Position numbers and translations under genes: made by a program. From Mesostigma viride (taxonomy: Eukaryota > Streptophyta > Mesostigmatophyceae > Mesostigmatales > Mesostigmataceae), in assembly GCA_009746045.1 (NCBI GenBank), contig RPFO01001598.1, positions 1,159,227-1,223,226 on the forward strand: a DNA stretch of 64,000 nucleotides, read 5' to 3'. The first letter of the stretch is position 1; each line of letters opens with the position of its first letter. The notes beneath the pieces are model-generated. The model was given only the letters and a program-made list of their open reading frames with translations, did not search any database and was not told the DNA's origin. Positions 63,277-64,000 of the stretch are shown in pieces.

Positions 63277-63287
63277 CTTTTCTAGTG

Positions 63288-63697
63288 ATGTCATCGTCAA
63301 GCACTTCGACCAGCCGGCAGGTGAGACCTCCACGAGTCTCCTTGAGGCAGTTAAGCGCGCCATTCTTGCCCCCATGTTACTCACTGGTGAGCTGGACATG
63401 TGGGCTGTCCGCCTCCCCCGCGCGCGGGGGAAGGCTGGCCCGGCACCCGTGCTCCTCACCTTTAAGTACATGACGGACAAGCTGGCGTTCCTTAAATGCC
63501 GCAAGAAGCTCGCGGAGACTCGCTTCACGCTGGACGACGACTTGACCCTGGCCCAGCAACAGCGGCGACGCGAGCTATGGCCGACCTTAGACCTTCAGCT
63601 CCGGCAGCGTGCAGGGGGGAAGCCGGTATACTGGAGGGGGGCGGTCATCCACGTTGACCACAAGCCCTGGCAGGCCCCTCCTGCCACCCCAGACTAG
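63288..63697 (+). pseudogene. LINE-type ORF1 protein, copy B, 3' half
   Basis: Continues copy B after the insertion: VIVKHFDQPAGETSTSLLEA, MWAVRLPRARG, LLTFKYMTDKLAFLKCRKKL, TRFTLDDDLTLAQQQRRREL, GGKPVYWRGAVIHVDHKPW, stop TAG 63695-63697. This matches the RRM-like and C-terminal RNA-binding part of L1-type ORF1p. It is intact in frame from 63290 onward, so this copy was little damaged before the CACTA-like insertion. Confidence 0.8.
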
Positions 63698-64000
63698 GGA
63701 ATATACCAGTAGTGTAGATTAGATAGGCTTAGCCTTTGCAAGTGGCCCACGCGCATGTGCGCCCATCATGATGATAATGGCCCCCATGGATGTTGCTTTC
63801 AGTATTTAGCCGCGCCCAGCCTACAATGGGACCTCCCATGGATGATGCATTAAGAATTTAGCTGGATGCGATATGCCTATGCAGGGAGTTACTCTCTGCT
63901 GAGATGCCATGTGTACACCAGCTATAGCCTAGCCACATACCCTCCACCCCATATGTCATGCAGGCCTTCTAGGCCCTCTCCTCAAGCCCCCCCTGGGTGC
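63698..64000 (+). other. 3' tail of the LINE-like element
   Basis: Resembles 13226-13530 after copy A (GGGAATA-CAGTAGT, CAGGGAGTTACTCTCTGCTGAG). No second ORF is present before the window ends. Confidence 0.6.

Larger units (their letters stand above)
55887..63287. mobile_element. CACTA-like DNA transposon, 7401 bp
   Basis: Ends are CACTAGAAAAG (55887) and its complement (63277-63287). The inverted match runs 60 bp with two differences (55887-55946 versus 63228-63287). The flanking AT (55885-55886, 63288-63289) is a 2-bp target duplication: removing the element and one AT restores the ORF1 codons for SHNVIVK. Subterminal zones are full of GTTACCGG/CCGGTAAC. No tnp2-type transposase motif is recognised. 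The interior has unassigned exon-like stretches (57745-57910; 58138-58188, ending CGTG|GTAAGT; 61447-61518; 62390-62640), a 2.5-kb C/T/G array, and a ~58-bp repeat. Probably a non-autonomous or cargo-carrying member. Confidence 0.88.

Overview
This window looks like nuclear DNA of a unicellular alga, most likely green-lineage. The support is spliced eukaryotic genes with GT-AG introns (and one GC-AG), hydroxyproline-type Pro/Ser linkers, a plant-type Ufm1 protease, and a mixture of piggyBac, hAT, CACTA-like and LINE-like repeats. There are no bacterial operons, rRNA genes or intact tRNA genes. The species call is inference; the gene models below are hand-spliced and keep reading frame unless stated.

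Genes from left to right: (1) a partial type II membrane sulfotransferase-like gene on the minus strand, running off the left edge; (2) a nine-exon PIG-L homologue (GPI-anchor de-N-acetylase) on the plus strand, 2320-7841; (3) a four-exon proteasome chaperone PSMD9/Nas2 on the minus strand, 14711-17665; (4) a single-exon GCK-domain protein, 18898-19416 plus; (5) a 14-exon Ufm1-specific protease (UFSP2 type, about 630 aa) on the minus strand, 20849-37567, whose introns hold most of the satellite DNA; (6) a very large mosaic cell-surface protein (about 2650 aa) on the plus strand, 38495-49525, with a signal peptide, three choice-of-anchor-E-like domains, Pro-rich linkers, three TSP1 repeats, EGF-like and Cys-rich modules, one transmembrane helix and a long cytoplasmic tail. 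Genes 1/2, 3/4 and 5/6 are divergent pairs with about 0.9-1.2 kb between start codons. The genes do not form one pathway: they are GPI-anchor synthesis, protein ubiquitin/Ufm1 turnover, sulfation and cell surface.

The rest is repeat-rich. 8321-11220 is a complete but decayed piggyBac element with matching ends and TTAA targets. 30783-33094, 49777-50521 and 52205-53898 are hAT-like elements, two of them with exact 8-bp target duplications. 12296-13225 and 55437-63697 hold two copies of a LINE-type ORF1 gene without any reverse transcriptase. The second copy is split by a 7401-bp CACTA-like element (55887-63287) with 60-bp terminal inverted repeats. Three very long simple arrays (8-bp, 9-bp and CCCTCG-type) produce spurious open frames of hundreds of codons.

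The most unusual signals are the mosaic surface gene with its run of phase-1/phase-1 exons, the tandem amplification of 5' splice sites inside the UFSP2 gene (26 copies of one donor, 4 copies of another exon end), and the previously unlabelled 7.4-kb CACTA-like element.
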